Source: Stentor coeruleus (lineage: Eukaryota > Ciliophora > Heterotrichea > Heterotrichida > Stentoridae). Taken from it: 64,000 bases of DNA. The stretch spans positions 1 to 64,000 of the forward strand of contig MPUH01000220.1 in the NCBI GenBank assembly GCA_001970955.1, read 5' to 3'. The notes beneath the pieces are model-generated. The model did no database searches and was not told the DNA's origin. It saw only the letters and a program-made list of their open reading frames with translations. Positions 44,839 through 55,109 of this stretch are shown piece after piece. The translations under genes were made by a program, and so were the position numbers. Each line of letters starts with the position of its first letter. Positions within the stretch are counted from its first letter, which is position 1.

Positions 44839-46815
44839 CTATTCGTTATCCAGTTTCCGCATATGACCCAATACAATATCTTGAATCATCAAAGAAACTC
44901 TTTGTTTCAAACTTTCAGCAAGGTATTCATATTCTTTAAATATCCTTTCTCTATCTCTTTTAACTCTTATCAAATCATTTTCTAAGCTTTTTATCTGATT
45001 CATAAGCATATCCTTATTATTTTCAAAACTTTTTCTTTCAAAATCATGTTCCTGGCATATTTTTTCTAACTGCATAGCATATGCATCATTCCTTTCTTTA
45101 AATGCCTTATTAAGTTGTTCATTCTCTATATTCGCTCTATCTAAAGCTGATTTTATCACAAACAAATCATTAGCAAAACTCTCTTTCTGTGCAGTAACTT
45201 TCTGTAATTTTCCATTCAAATCATTTTTCTCTTCTCTAGTTACATTCAATACTTGATCTAAATTACTAATTTGTTCTAAAGCCCTTTTCTCATTAATCGC
45301 ATTTTCTTTTTGTGTTTCATTAAATCGTTTATTTGCATTATCCCTAGCTTCTTCTAAATTTTTTATCCTAGACTCAAAACTTCTAGTAGCATTATTATAC
45401 TTAATTGTCTCTTCATCTCTAATCCTAAATTCCTGATCATTAAGTGCCTCTTGCATTTGAGTTTTAATTTGGGCAATTTGATTTTTTAACACCCTAACTT
45501 CATTTTCTGCGTTCTCTTTAGCATTTTTTACTAATCTGAAATTCTCATCAGAAATTTCTAGTTTGTTTTGATATTCACGTGATATTTCATATATTTTCTG
45601 TTCAGTTTCTATTTTCATCTTATCTAATACCTGCCGATATGATTCATCATTTTGTTTGTTTTGACGTTCTTGTTGATTAAGTTTATCTTCTAAATTCCTA
45701 ATTCTATCTTGAGTTCCAATATTAAACTTATTATATTGTTCTTGTATATTTTCTAGTTCTAAAATTATCATGTTTTTCTCGTTAACTTGACGGTTTATTT
45801 TATCTTCTAATTCTTGTATTGTTCTAGCATCATCCATTTCCTTTTTTAAAGCTTCTTCTTTGTATAACATAAGTGCTTCATCTGAATATAATCTTCGTGA
45901 TTTTTCTGTATCAAGTTCGTTTAGAAAATCGTTTTTTATTTCTTGAACTTTTCTAGACTCTTGTTCTAAGAGGATTTCTAGTTCGTTTATTTTAGCTTCG
46001 TTTCTAGCATTTGCTATCATTTGTCCTTCGTATTTTGCATAAAGTTCATCGTTGTAACTAAATTCTTTTATTCGTGCTGGAGATCTTGTCCTTGAATAAT
46101 CATCTTGTAATAATCGGTCTTCAGATTTTGGGTAACGGTTTTCAGTCCTTGGGAGCCGAACTTCGGTTTTGTATTTATTTTCGATTTTTTTAAGTTTTTC
46201 TTCACCTTTTAGTTGCTGCTCGATTTGTAAGATTAAGTCTTCAGGGATTTTATTACCTGATAAGTCGATGATTTTTAAAGATCGTGACTGAGAAATGCTA
46301 GATAAGAGTTTTTTGGCTCCGAGGACACCGATTTCATTCCATCTTAGGTCGATTTTTACAATTGATGTACTGTTTTCAATGAACTTACTTATATATGAAG
46401 CCCCTTCTGGACCAATACGATTATTCCTCAGATCCAGATTCTGTAAGTTGTTACTATAAATTAACGACTCAGTTAGAGCTCCAATACCATCTCCTATATT
46501 ATTCCATTCTAACGATATGCTTCTTATGAAATTTTGTCCTCTAAAAACATTTCCAAGATGTCTTAACCCTTCACTTGATATATTGTTACCTCTTAGCTCT
46601 AAATTATACACACTTATGTTTTCATGTAAAAATTGAGAGACTATGATACAACCTTCATTACCAATAAATGAATCATTTAAGTTTAAAGTATTTGAACCTC
46701 TTTGACCTGCTAGTTTGGATTCTAGTTTAGATATTGATAAATCTGTTAGAATTAATGACTTTGAGATTTGGTTAATGTAGCTTTGTTCTTTAGGATCTTC
46801 TTCGTAATTAGACAT
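44839..46815 (-). CDS. LRRC45-like protein: leucine-rich repeats plus long coiled coil
   Basis: The 658-aa length and layout match LRRC45 (about 670 aa in animals). Six ribonuclease-inhibitor-type leucine-rich repeats occupy ~35-205 and follow LRRC45 closely: SISLEWNNIG, NLQNLDLRNNRIGPEGA, IVKIDLRWNEIGVLGAKKLL and LKIIDLSGNKIPEDL. Residues ~210-650 form a long coiled coil rich in Glu, Lys, Asn and Gln. In animals LRRC45 is a centrosome linker and distal-appendage protein needed for cilium formation, so a basal-body role is likely. Single exon. ATG at 46815 is the first in frame. The position next to RABL2, anoctamin and Rab11 puts four cilium or membrane-traffic genes in 7 kb. Confidence 0.88.
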   Translation of the reverse strand: MSNYEEDPKEQSYINQISKSLILTDLSISKLESKLAGQRGSNTLNLNDSFIGNEGCIIVSQFLHENISVYNLELRGNNISSEGLRHLGNVFRGQNFIRSISLEWNNIGDGIGALTESLIYSNNLQNLDLRNNRIGPEGASYISKFIENSTSIVKIDLRWNEIGVLGAKKLLSSISQSRSLKIIDLSGNKIPEDLILQIEQQLKGEEKLKKIENKYKTEVRLPRTENRYPKSEDRLLQDDYSRTRSPARIKEFSYNDELYAKYEGQMIANARNEAKINELEILLEQESRKVQEIKNDFLNELDTEKSRRLYSDEALMLYKEEALKKEMDDARTIQELEDKINRQVNEKNMIILELENIQEQYNKFNIGTQDRIRNLEDKLNQQERQNKQNDESYRQVLDKMKIETEQKIYEISREYQNKLEISDENFRLVKNAKENAENEVRVLKNQIAQIKTQMQEALNDQEFRIRDEETIKYNNATRSFESRIKNLEEARDNANKRFNETQKENAINEKRALEQISNLDQVLNVTREEKNDLNGKLQKVTAQKESFANDLFVIKSALDRANIENEQLNKAFKERNDAYAMQLEKICQEHDFERKSFENNKDMLMNQIKSLENDLIRVKRDRERIFKEYEYLAESLKQRVSLMIQDIVLGHMRKLDNE

Positions 46816-46859
46816 AATTATTATTTAAAATTTTAGAGTGGATTGGGTTAGAAATGTAT

Positions 46860-47173
46860 ATAGAAATTAAGGTTGGGTGGTTTTTGATAAGATATGCAAA
46901 TTTTGTTATTGATTTGTAGAAGGTGTGAATGAAATTATAGCTTTTGGCTATGGCTTCGAATCTTAAATGTTTTTATATGTTGATTCTATGGTTGTCTTTG
47001 TGGAAAATCCAAGCTAGACATGCTACAGTTAGAAGCAATGTATCAATTTTTTTAGTATTATCGACAAAAAATTTAAAACTGTTACCAACACATTCCCCAT
47101 GCAAAAACCTCCAAACAGTGCATACAACCCTATTTTGATGAAAGAAAATGAGTTTCTTCTTTATATGTAGCAA
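46860..47173 (-). mobile_element. Decayed IS1595/Merlin-type DDE transposase fragment
   Basis: On the minus strand one frame reads LIFFHQNRVVCTVWRFLHGE, then SFKFFVDNTKKIDTLLLTV, WIFHKDNHRINI, a TAA, and RFEAIAKSYNFIHTFYKSI. This follows the IS1595 core in order: WVFGxxER, FxxxVxNRxxxTLxxxI, IxSDxWxxY, then YxHxxVNHSxxF. The stop falls where the SD of the second catalytic motif should be. Only about 105 codons remain; the first and last catalytic regions are missing or unrecognisable, and no terminal inverted repeats were seen. The + strand frame over the same bases is a shadow. Identification rests on motif order only. Confidence 0.45.
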
Positions 47174-47519
47174 AGTTATTCTACAGAATTATAAAAAGAA
47201 GTGTTAAATTTATACCAGGTAATCAAAAGTTAAAACAAAAAAACACTCTCAAATAATATCTACTTCTAATAATCATAAAAACCTAATTCTCTAAATCCAA
47301 AATTTTTGTTATCAAATCCATAATAAACATGAAAACCTTTTCCAACAATAACTTAATCATACAACACAAACAAAAAATCTAAATAAAATTCATGCAAAAT
47401 AAAAAAACCCAGTGATTTGCATAAACTCCAACACCAAAACCTAACTTTAATACCTAAAAAAAAACACAAAAAAATCTTCATAAAACTTATCTTATCCCAA
47501 TACCAAATCTCCATAAAAA
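47174..47519. other. Intergenic, 5' flank of Rab11
   Basis: C-rich and G-poor on the + strand up to the Rab11 ATG, as in other + strand promoters here. No motif recognised. Confidence 0.5.
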
Positions 47520-48164
47520 ATGCATAACGGAGAAGAAGACTATGACTATCTCTACAAAATAGTCCTTGTTGGCGATGCAGGGGTAGGCAAAACTCATCTT
47601 CTATCCAGGTACGTCAAAGGTTCTCTCCCTAAAAACCCAACCTCAACAATTGGAGTAGAATTCGCCACAAGGACCGTCCCATTAATGACAGGAGGTACAG
47701 TTCGAGCACAAATTTGGGATACAGCAGGCCAAGAACGTTATAAATCAATAACAAGTGCTCATTATCGAAGAGCAGTTGGAGCATTACTTGTATATGATGT
47801 GACTAATGAAAAGTCATTTATGAACATAAAAAAGTGGCTTGATGATCTTAAAGAAAACGCTGAAAGTGACATAATTATAATGCTTGTAGGAAACAAAATC
47901 GATCTTTGTGAGAAAAACCCACAATGTAGAAAAGTTCCAACTGAACAAGGGATAAAATTTTCCCAATGTTATTCGATGCTTTTTGAAGAAACTAGCGCAG
48001 TTAGTACTACAAGAGTTAGAGAAGCATTTGAGAATTTGTTACAAGAGATTTATAATTTTAAGTCAAGGAGTGTTAAAGCTAGAGGACCAAGTGAGAGTAT
48101 TGGGCATATTTTAGTACCAAAGATAGAAGAAAAAAGGTTTATTGGATGTTGTAATAATATATGA
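47520..48164 (+). CDS. Rab11-type small GTPase
   Basis: Recycling-endosome and exocytic GTPase, 214 aa. Starts close to the G domain (DYDYLYKIVLVGDAGVGKT), with the Rab11-type switch I STIGVEFATRTV, then IWDTAGQERYKSITSAHYRR, LVGNKIDL and ETSAV. The C-terminus FIGCCNNI matches the CCQNI tail of animal Rab11 and would be doubly geranylgeranylated. That tail is followed at once by TGA, which shows TGA is a stop codon in this organism. The C-terminal hypervariable part (RGPSESIGHILVPKIEEKRF) is longer than usual. Single exon. Confidence 0.93.
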   Translation: MHNGEEDYDYLYKIVLVGDAGVGKTHLLSRYVKGSLPKNPTSTIGVEFATRTVPLMTGGTVRAQIWDTAGQERYKSITSAHYRRAVGALLVYDVTNEKSFMNIKKWLDDLKENAESDIIIMLVGNKIDLCEKNPQCRKVPTEQGIKFSQCYSMLFEETSAVSTTRVREAFENLLQEIYNFKSRSVKARGPSESIGHILVPKIEEKRFIGCCNNI

Positions 48165-49060
48165 GTTTATTATAGGGAGTTTATGTGGGAAGGTTTTATA
48201 TGAGAGAGAAAAGATGTTAGGAATTTTTTTTTTTGGGTTTTTTTGAGAGGTAAGGAGTTAGGGTTAGGTGGAAAGTTTGGATTGAGGGGGTTTTGTGGAT
48301 GATTGAGGGTTTGATCATAGTTTGATTATGATTTGAGGTGAGAAAGTAAGTAGGCAAAGATAAGAAATATTAATGTTTCATGTGAAAGTTTTAAGATTTT
48401 GTTTTTATTTGAGAAATTTGTACGAAATCAATAGAGAAAATATAATGGGTTAGTTTAGATTTTAATTAATGGTTTAGTATATTAAATTTAGTGATAATTA
48501 AATTTGAAAACAAAATATGATTATTTTTAAGCTAGACAAATAGATTAAAATATTAAAAAAATATAGATTAACAACTAAATAACTAACAACTACAAGTCTA
48601 TTTTACCTACTATTCTAAACTTATAGTTTATCATAAAAATGTTTTCAAAATATTTCCAACATAAAAAAGCATATTAAATCTCATAATTCGTAAGATAAAA
48701 ATAGTATTTTTTAATTTCTCATTATATTATATATAAATCTATATTGTATCACATCTTATCTATCTAATAACAAAACATTTTGATTGATAAAAATATAAAT
48801 CCTAATTTTAAAATAATTTAAGATCATATTTAGAGTACTTTTCTATCTAGTATTTCATTAAATAATCCATCTACACTCAGAATCCCCATAATATATCCCT
48901 CTTCAAGTAATCCTAATTTTTATAATCTAAAATCCTTATTATAAAACCAAATATCAAAGTGTATCAAAAAAGGTACCAAATACAATTTCCAACCATAATA
49001 ATCCTTTAAAAGTAATAATTATATAACAAATTATATCGGCTATATTATATATATTATAAA
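48165..49060. other. Intergenic between convergent genes
   Basis: Strongly G-rich on the + strand to about 48360, C-rich from about 48840. No gene seen. Confidence 0.55.
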
Positions 49061-49828
49061 CTAGCTGATTTCTGGTTTATTATCATTTTCTCTAGTTTTA
49101 GGCTTTTTTGTTCCATTGTTATTTCTGATCTGGGACTTAACCTTTATATTACGAATAACTAAAGGTTTTATGTTTTCTGAATTTTGTGGAAGAACTACCA
49201 AACAAAAAAATCCGCTTGGTGTGTGGGAAGATACTTCTTTTAATAATATCTTCCTAAATAATATATGGAATTGGCTTTCAATTTCTAATGTACCCCGTAA
49301 TATTCTTTCTCCAGAAGAGTTGTATGTAAGGAGATTCGGATGATTTTCATTAGTAAAAAGCAGAACTTTAAATAAAACTGGCTCAGGCAAATGTTTTTCG
49401 TTCCCATCTACGTCAACAATTTTAAGCTCAATCGAAAAAGCTTTATTCTTACAAACTAGCTTCGGAACATCTTTAACCATTTTCAGCATCATTGTATATC
49501 GTATCTCATCATTAAAAATCCAATCGTCATCAATAACTGTATACAAAGGTAAATCCTTTTCTTTCTCCTTCTCTTCAGGATTTTTTTCTAACAAAGGTTT
49601 TTTCATTACAAAGTTTTCTGTTTCCGAAAACATTTTGACTAAGCTTTCTAATTCCTGTAAAGTTTTCATCTGACTTGTTACTAATGACATCATAGCTTGA
49701 GCCATGAGACAATTCTGGTTACCACAAAAACCTTGAATTTGAGATGTGAGGACATTTAAAGACTCTTCATTAACCCCTTCAATGTTAGTAGTAGAATCAC
49801 TAGTGTTTGATATGTTTAGATGGCACAT
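49061..49828 (-). CDS. Family member B, diverged
   Basis: 255 aa. The MC start is kept (MCHLNISNTS), but Cys 8, 15 and 17 are gone; two other Cys occur in GFCGNQNC (about 34-40). The IKPVPIP motif is missing. The central segment is Glu/Lys-rich. The conserved domain (about 110-235) is clear: NKAFSIELKIVDVDGNEKHL, FKVLLFTNENHPNLLTYNSS, ERILRGTLEIE, FRKILLKEVSSH, FCLVVLPQ and IKPLVIRNIKVK. A Lys-rich tail (TKKPKTREN) takes the place of the basic NLS-like word. It lies 2.8 kb from member C in opposite orientation. The most diverged member, with selection apparently acting on the domain more than on the N-terminus. Confidence 0.82.
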   Translation of the reverse strand: MCHLNISNTSDSTTNIEGVNEESLNVLTSQIQGFCGNQNCLMAQAMMSLVTSQMKTLQELESLVKMFSETENFVMKKPLLEKNPEEKEKEKDLPLYTVIDDDWIFNDEIRYTMMLKMVKDVPKLVCKNKAFSIELKIVDVDGNEKHLPEPVLFKVLLFTNENHPNLLTYNSSGERILRGTLEIESQFHILFRKILLKEVSSHTPSGFFCLVVLPQNSENIKPLVIRNIKVKSQIRNNNGTKKPKTRENDNKPEIS

Positions 49829-50025
49829 TTATATAGTTAATGGCTATAGATTAATTATTCTGATATGCATATCCCTTAAAAAATGTAATACTAAGCTAAG
49901 ACTATAGTCTTGGAAAAATGATATTACGATAGGGGACAATGATAACAAAGCTTGGATTAGACTTTTAAAGCAATAAAGGTTCTAAGGACCATTTTGGAGA
50001 TTGAGAACCTTATAGTATTGATTGA

Positions 50026-50210
50026 CCATGATACCATTTTTTTTTCATGACATATTTAGAGCTGTAGTTATAGAGCGTATGAAAAAAAAATTTACCTATA
50101 AGAAACCTTGGATCATTGATGAGTTATAGGCTTGCAGAGGATGCTTGTTTGAAGCTATGAAGAGTTCGAAAAATAGATCGGATAGTAATATATATAAATT
50201 CCATATTCTG
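50026..50210 (+). mobile_element. Possible LINE linker-region relic
   Basis: One + strand frame reads ERMKKKFTYKKPWIIDEL, a TAG, then EAMKSSKNRSDSNIYKFH. This resembles the KPW-containing linker between endonuclease and reverse transcriptase of LINEs, where a KPW motif is followed by a basic helix and a Tyr. Short, broken, and opposite in orientation to the reverse transcriptase relic 300 nt away, so it would be a separate insertion. Weak. Confidence 0.25.
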
Positions 50211-50485
50211 TATGGAACATAAATGGTGGTTTATCATTCCTTCGACCATAAATTTAATAATACTATGTATTTACTTGATTAAGGTAAAGTGCCAATACCT
50301 TTTTAGGTTTTTTGTTGCTTTAATAGGCTTTTTTTCGTACTTTTTCGTTTTTTTTACTGTAAGAATAAAGCTGCAAGTTAGTGATTGCAAAAACCTCATC
50401 ATGTAACAGAAGTGATGCAAATATTACCTAATTCCTAACCCACATTAAGTATTAGTAATTCTAAGCATCAATACTCTATTTTTAG

Positions 50486-50741
50486 TTCTGACATAGATTT
50501 TTATTAAGTATGGCTGGGGAAACTTCTGGAACTCTAAAATGCATAAAGCCACTCGATTCTTCATATAAAACTAAAAATTTTTATACCTTTCCATAAAAGC
50601 CCACTTTTTCACAGAGAAATTTTCACGATTCCCTTTTTTACCTTAGTGTAATTTTTTTCCCATCAAGCCATCCCAATCGACTAAATCAAAAGTTCCCTCA
50701 AGGTATTTAAATCAAAATACTCAGTATTTATAGTTTTCATA
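50486..50741 (-). mobile_element. Decayed LINE reverse transcriptase fragment
   Basis: On the minus strand, with several stops, one frame gives FKYLEGTFDLVDWDGLM, matching RT motif A (LDxxKAFDxVDWDxL), and about 53 residues later FRVPEVSPAILNKNL, matching motif B (GVPQGSxLSPxLFN). The spacing between the motifs is that of non-LTR elements. No YADD box, tail or target-site duplication was identified. About four in-frame stops in 85 codons show long decay. Confidence 0.45.
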
Positions 50742-52590
50742 CGAATCAGCATCCTAATCTACGAAAAATACAAATATTTTTTTAAAATTTTGGTTTTATG
50801 AATTTCAACTCGACAAAAGGTTTCTTATAATAAGAACATAGATAATTTACCTTTATCTAAATAGTTTATCTTTTTAAGCAAATTTTTAATATTTCTTATA
50901 AAATTACTATTCTTATTTAGGAGTTGCATAATAAATTTCAGGCTAAAATATAAGGCAAATGATAGACAGATACCTTTTGTATATTGTATCCGCAAAGATT
51001 TATCACTGTATATATTTTAATGCACCATAGTTTTTCATCATGGCTGACTTAGAGGAATATGAGATTTTAAAAGTGTTTATTTTATTAAACAAGCCACAAA
51101 ATTAGCTGTATAGGTCAGGTTGTATCTTTAGATATATAAATAAGTATTCATAAAGATACATAAAAAATCAAACCTTTTATTTATAAGATTTAATTTCTGA
51201 CTTATAAGTAAATCAGTATTTTTATACTGAAGCATACAAAAATATATTTTTTTAAATTATCCTTATCTTATCTATTCATTCTATGAGCACTATCACTTTG
51301 TTTTGGTATAAAGAATTTTTTAAACACAATTCGGTATATTGGTTGCTAAAAATATCCTGAAAAAAAAATATTAGAAAAAGGAAAATTAAAAAGTCAACTT
51401 TCAATCAAAAACTATGAAATTTTATGTTTTTGATGTTAATATAGTCTGTTTATGAACTTAATCATTAACATTAAGCTTTTTGTAGCAAAAAAGGAATATT
51501 TAAATAGTAAAAGGAATAAAAGTTTTAGATTTTTAGAGTAGTTTTGAAAATATTAGGTGGATTGTTTGTTGTTTTCAAGATTGGTATGAACTTTTTTACA
51601 TTTTGGAATGATATAAAAATATCTGAAAGTTTTTTGAAGTTTGGTTTACGATTTTTTTGATTAGTAAAAATACTTTTTTTTTGGGTTTTATTAAAAGCGG
51701 AGTTTTGTATTGATGAATTGTATTGAAAAAGGTGAGGATTTTTGTATAGGAAAATAAGTATGAAATTAGGATAAAAAATGTAAAATCTTTTTGGTATAGA
51801 GATAAAAAGTGCGCATATGAAAATTATTTGCAAATTTTGAATGGGTTTTCTGGGATGAATGTTTAATAATTTTCATAAGATATTATGTAAGATGTTTATA
51901 AAAATTACTGTTTGTTAGGAATATATGGAAATTGGATTTTTGGTATAAAATATGTGCAAGGTTTGAAGATTTGAAGATTTGTATACTTTTTTTTTGATAG
52001 GGATTTTTGTGATAAGTTTAACTTTTATGAATTTTATATAGGAGTTTTTCGATTTTTTTATGGTTTTAGGGATTTTGGAGATGCGATTGTTAGATTTTAT
52101 AGAGTTTTTTGATTTCTACATAGTTAGCTAAGGATATTGTTGAGGAAATAGTTTCTAAGGAATCATTTAGTTTCTTCATTTTCCTTTTCATACCCAAAAA
52201 TTATTCTTTTACAAATTACGCTTATCTTCACCTTACTAATAAAATTCTCAAACCAATCACAGCCCTTCCAGCACACTTAATCCCTATGAAAAAACCCAAA
52301 TATTCATCATCATTAAAAAAATCAAGTTTCACAACATTCTAAATTTGCATAACTAAAATTCCATAATAATCAATTAATCCCTTATTACCCTTATAATACT
52401 ATCATATTTCTCATTATCAAGCTCATAAACCCACAAAAATAATCATTATGATAACTAAAACCATAACACCAACTAGCATATTCTCCATTAAATTCTCCCC
52501 TAACTTAAATCTTAACAAAAAATGCTTATTTTTTTATATGTTTTAACGTTACATTACAACAAATAGCATTCATTAATAATTTACAACAAA

Positions 52591-53367
52591 ATGTGTATCT
52601 TTAACATATTATGCCCTATCACAGACGGGTCATGTAAATGTTGGGCAAAAACCTCAAATTACGAAATCATAAAACCAGTCCCTATTCCCCCAGTATCACA
52701 TGATCATAACATAATGAATGCAGTTTATATGCTGATACTTCAACAAAGTGAAATGATAAAGAAAATAAGTCTTGAAGTCCAAGAAACATATAACAAAATA
52801 TTACAATCCACAGGAAAAAGTTTAAAAACTGAAACTGACACTGAGACTATAAACGAAGAATCTACAACATTAAGCCTTATGATGAGGTTTTTATGTGGTA
52901 ATACGTGTAATCATAGTTTTTCATTACAACTTGCAAGTGATATTCCTCATCCTGCATATAAAGAAAGAGTATTTTCTTTGATATTAAACATAGTGGATTT
53001 AAATGGAGTCAAGGTTCATTTACAACAAAATTATGTGTTTAAGATCATGCTTTATACTGCTGATAATCCTCCAAAACTTCTTATGATAAACACTTCTGGG
53101 GTTAAAATTATCCGAGGGACTACTGAGATTGAAGGTAACTCTATAGTGATATTCAAGAAAATCGTTGTAAATGAAGTTTCGTCACACTTTAGAAATGGAT
53201 CGTTTTTCCTTGTTGTCATGGCAAAAGATATAGATTTTATAAAACCTTTTGTTTTCCCTGAGTTTGTTGTTAAAGCTAGGAAAACTTATAAAGAATTCCC
53301 AAAGAAGAAGTTTAAGGTGGATAAAAACGATAGAAATCCTGATGATGAGGATAGTCAAGATAATTAA
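52591..53367 (+). CDS. Family member C
   Basis: 258 aa and the cleanest member. N-terminus MCIFNILCPITDGSCKC keeps Cys 2, 8, 15 and 17; EIIKPVPIPP follows at about 26-35; then a helical stretch to about 85. The domain (about 98-230) opens LCGNTCNHSFSLQLASDIPH and has YKERVFSLILNIVDLNG, LYTADNPPKLLMINTSG, KIIRGTTEIEGNS, KIVVNEVSSHFRNGSFFLVV and IKPFVFPEFVVKARK. The tail PKKKFKV is one residue from the SV40 nuclear signal PKKKRKV. Single exon, + strand, with a long C-rich 5' flank. The nuclear destination is inferred from the tail. Confidence 0.87.
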   Translation: MCIFNILCPITDGSCKCWAKTSNYEIIKPVPIPPVSHDHNIMNAVYMLILQQSEMIKKISLEVQETYNKILQSTGKSLKTETDTETINEESTTLSLMMRFLCGNTCNHSFSLQLASDIPHPAYKERVFSLILNIVDLNGVKVHLQQNYVFKIMLYTADNPPKLLMINTSGVKIIRGTTEIEGNSIVIFKKIVVNEVSSHFRNGSFFLVVMAKDIDFIKPFVFPEFVVKARKTYKEFPKKKFKVDKNDRNPDDEDSQDN

Positions 53368-54283
53368 GGTCAGAAATTATATTTTATATAGGATTTTGTT
53401 ATGAGTTGTATAATTATGTAGTTTAGGTTGAGTATGATGTTTATTAGAGATTTTTGTTACAATTTTGCAGATAAATATAATAGGAGGTATGGTTTTGATA
53501 TTGAAAAGATAAGATTTTTAAGTTTGTTTAGGTAGATTATATGATTTTTAGTGCATTTTTATGTTATGGGTTTGATTTTTGTATGCTCAAGTATGGAATG
53601 GGTATATTTTTTTTTGTATTTTGTGTTATTAATAAGCTGATGTTTAGGATGTTTTGATAAGAGATGAAGGGGTTCGCTTAATTTTGAATTTTTTTGAAAG
53701 AACAGTATCAAATTAAGTAACATATTAAAATATATATGTGGAAAAAGTAGGATATATTTTTGATATGCTAAGTAATGATACTTGATAAGGTGAATTTTAA
53801 AGAATATGATTTTATATGATCAGAGTAAGTATAAGAAACTAGTAATGTGAAGCTTGCTAATTATATTCAAAAACATCCGAAAATTATTATATTTATACAA
53901 AAAAAATCTTAAACACTAAGTACTCATAATTTAATAATAGCATTATAACCACAAGCAAATACTTTCTTATCCCAGGAACTTTATATATCAATATACTTTC
54001 TTAATGAGTATTATTGATTATGGCCTAAACATTTATCTAAACCCACTTTTAATCATAACAAGCCTTCCTCAAAGTCTAAATTTTTCCCGATTCTTCAACC
54101 ATTCTCCTCCTAATCATTCCCCTAAAAAATCATATTTCCTATATATCTTTCCACAGCAACTTAATCTAAAATCCCTTTTATTTTCATCTAAGACATTTTA
54201 AAAACCATAATTACTATAAAATCCCAAATGATTTTTAAAACAAATCCCTTTTATAAACAATACTTAATATAGACTATATCATT
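53368..54283. other. Intergenic between convergent genes C and D
   Basis: G-rich on the + strand until about 53680, C-rich from about 54020 to 54250. A frame at 54004-54201 is made of this C-rich composition and is not called. Confidence 0.55.
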
Positions 54284-55109
54284 CTATACTTGAACTTCAT
54301 CTTCTGAGATTTTACATTTTTTCTGTATCACATCTCCTGGCATTTTTCTAGCTTTGATGACAAAGTTTTCTATAATCAAAGGCTTAATATATTCAGCATC
54401 TTTTGGCACGACAACAAAGAATAAACTCCCATTTCTGAAATGCGATGTCACTTCTTTTATAATAATTTTCCTGAAAAATATGACAGATTCTCCTTCAATT
54501 TCTAGAGTTCCACGCATAATCTTATCTCCCGATGTGTTAATACTAAGAAGTTTAGGGGGGTTTTCTGCAGTATAAAGTAATACTTTGAAGCCTATAGTGC
54601 TAGGGAGTATAGTTTTATTACCTTGTAAATCGTGAATACTTAAAACTATAGAAAAAGCTCGTTCTTTATATGCAGGACAAGGCATATCATTATCAAGTTG
54701 TAAAAAGTGAGTGAAATGTGTATTTTCTCCACATAGCATACGAAGCAAAGTTGAGGAAGTTGTCACATCCTCATTTGACATTGAACTACTAATGTGTTCT
54801 TTTTGAATTGGACCTTTACTAACAAGTTGAGAGATTTTCTCAAGTGTANCTACTAATGTGTTCTTTTTGAATTGGACCTTTACTAACAAGTTGAGAGATT
54901 TTCTCAAGTGTATCTTTTGTGTGTTCTGCTATAGATTTGATTAGTTCGTTCTGTTGAGCTATAATTCTAATAAATGTTTCCATGAAGTTAGGCTCGGAAG
55001 GTTTTATTAAAGGTATAGGCACTGGCTTTATGATTTCTGGTTTGTCATGCGATGCTTTGCAGTCGCAGTTGGTGTCGTGGCCTTGGCAGAGATTGTTTAG
55101 TTTACACAT
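54284..55109 (-). CDS. Family member D, interrupted by an assembly duplication
   Basis: The frame is split by an N with a 63-nt duplication; counting the copy once gives exactly 254 codons (253 aa plus stop). N-terminus MCKLNNLCQGHDTNCDC keeps Cys 2, 8, 15 and 17, then EIIKPVPIPLI, a helical stretch ending TKDTLEKISQLVSKG, and the domain: LCGENTHFTHFLQLDNDMP, YKERAFSIVLSIHDLQG, FKVLLYTAENPPKLLSINTS, KIMRGTLEIEG, KIIIKEVTSHFRNGSLFFVV and IKPLIIENFVIKARK. The basic end is IQKKCK, weaker than in A and C. It is closest to A and C in sequence. No real damage to the gene is seen once the duplication is discounted. Confidence 0.85.
54786..54912 (-). repeat. Direct duplication around N at 54849 (assembly artefact)
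   Basis: Identical 63-nt copies (54786-54848, 54850-54912) flank a single N and repeat the coding segment TLEKISQLVSKGPIQKEHIS of member D. Paralogues A and C have this segment once. Confidence 0.9.

Larger units (their letters stand above)
49829..52590. other. Gene-poor region, 2.8 kb, with LINE relics
   Basis: Largely noncoding. It contains two LINE-like relics listed separately. A two-helix + strand frame at 50212-50406 has a weak case and is not called. From about 51490 to 52120 the + strand is rich in G and T, then C-rich at 52150-52580 before member C. Nothing else recognised. Confidence 0.5.

Noticed and set aside
50212-50406. Small two-helix membrane protein
   Set aside because: Hydrophobic frames arise easily in T-rich DNA; it directly follows a probable LINE scrap and lacks the usual C-rich 5' flank.
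51525-51833. 102-aa minus-strand frame
   Set aside because: Composed almost only of Phe, Ile, Asn, Lys and Pro, as expected from the G/T-rich + strand; no recognisable feature.
54004-54201. 65-aa + strand frame between C and D
   Set aside because: It is in the C-rich 3' flank of member D and has low-complexity composition.
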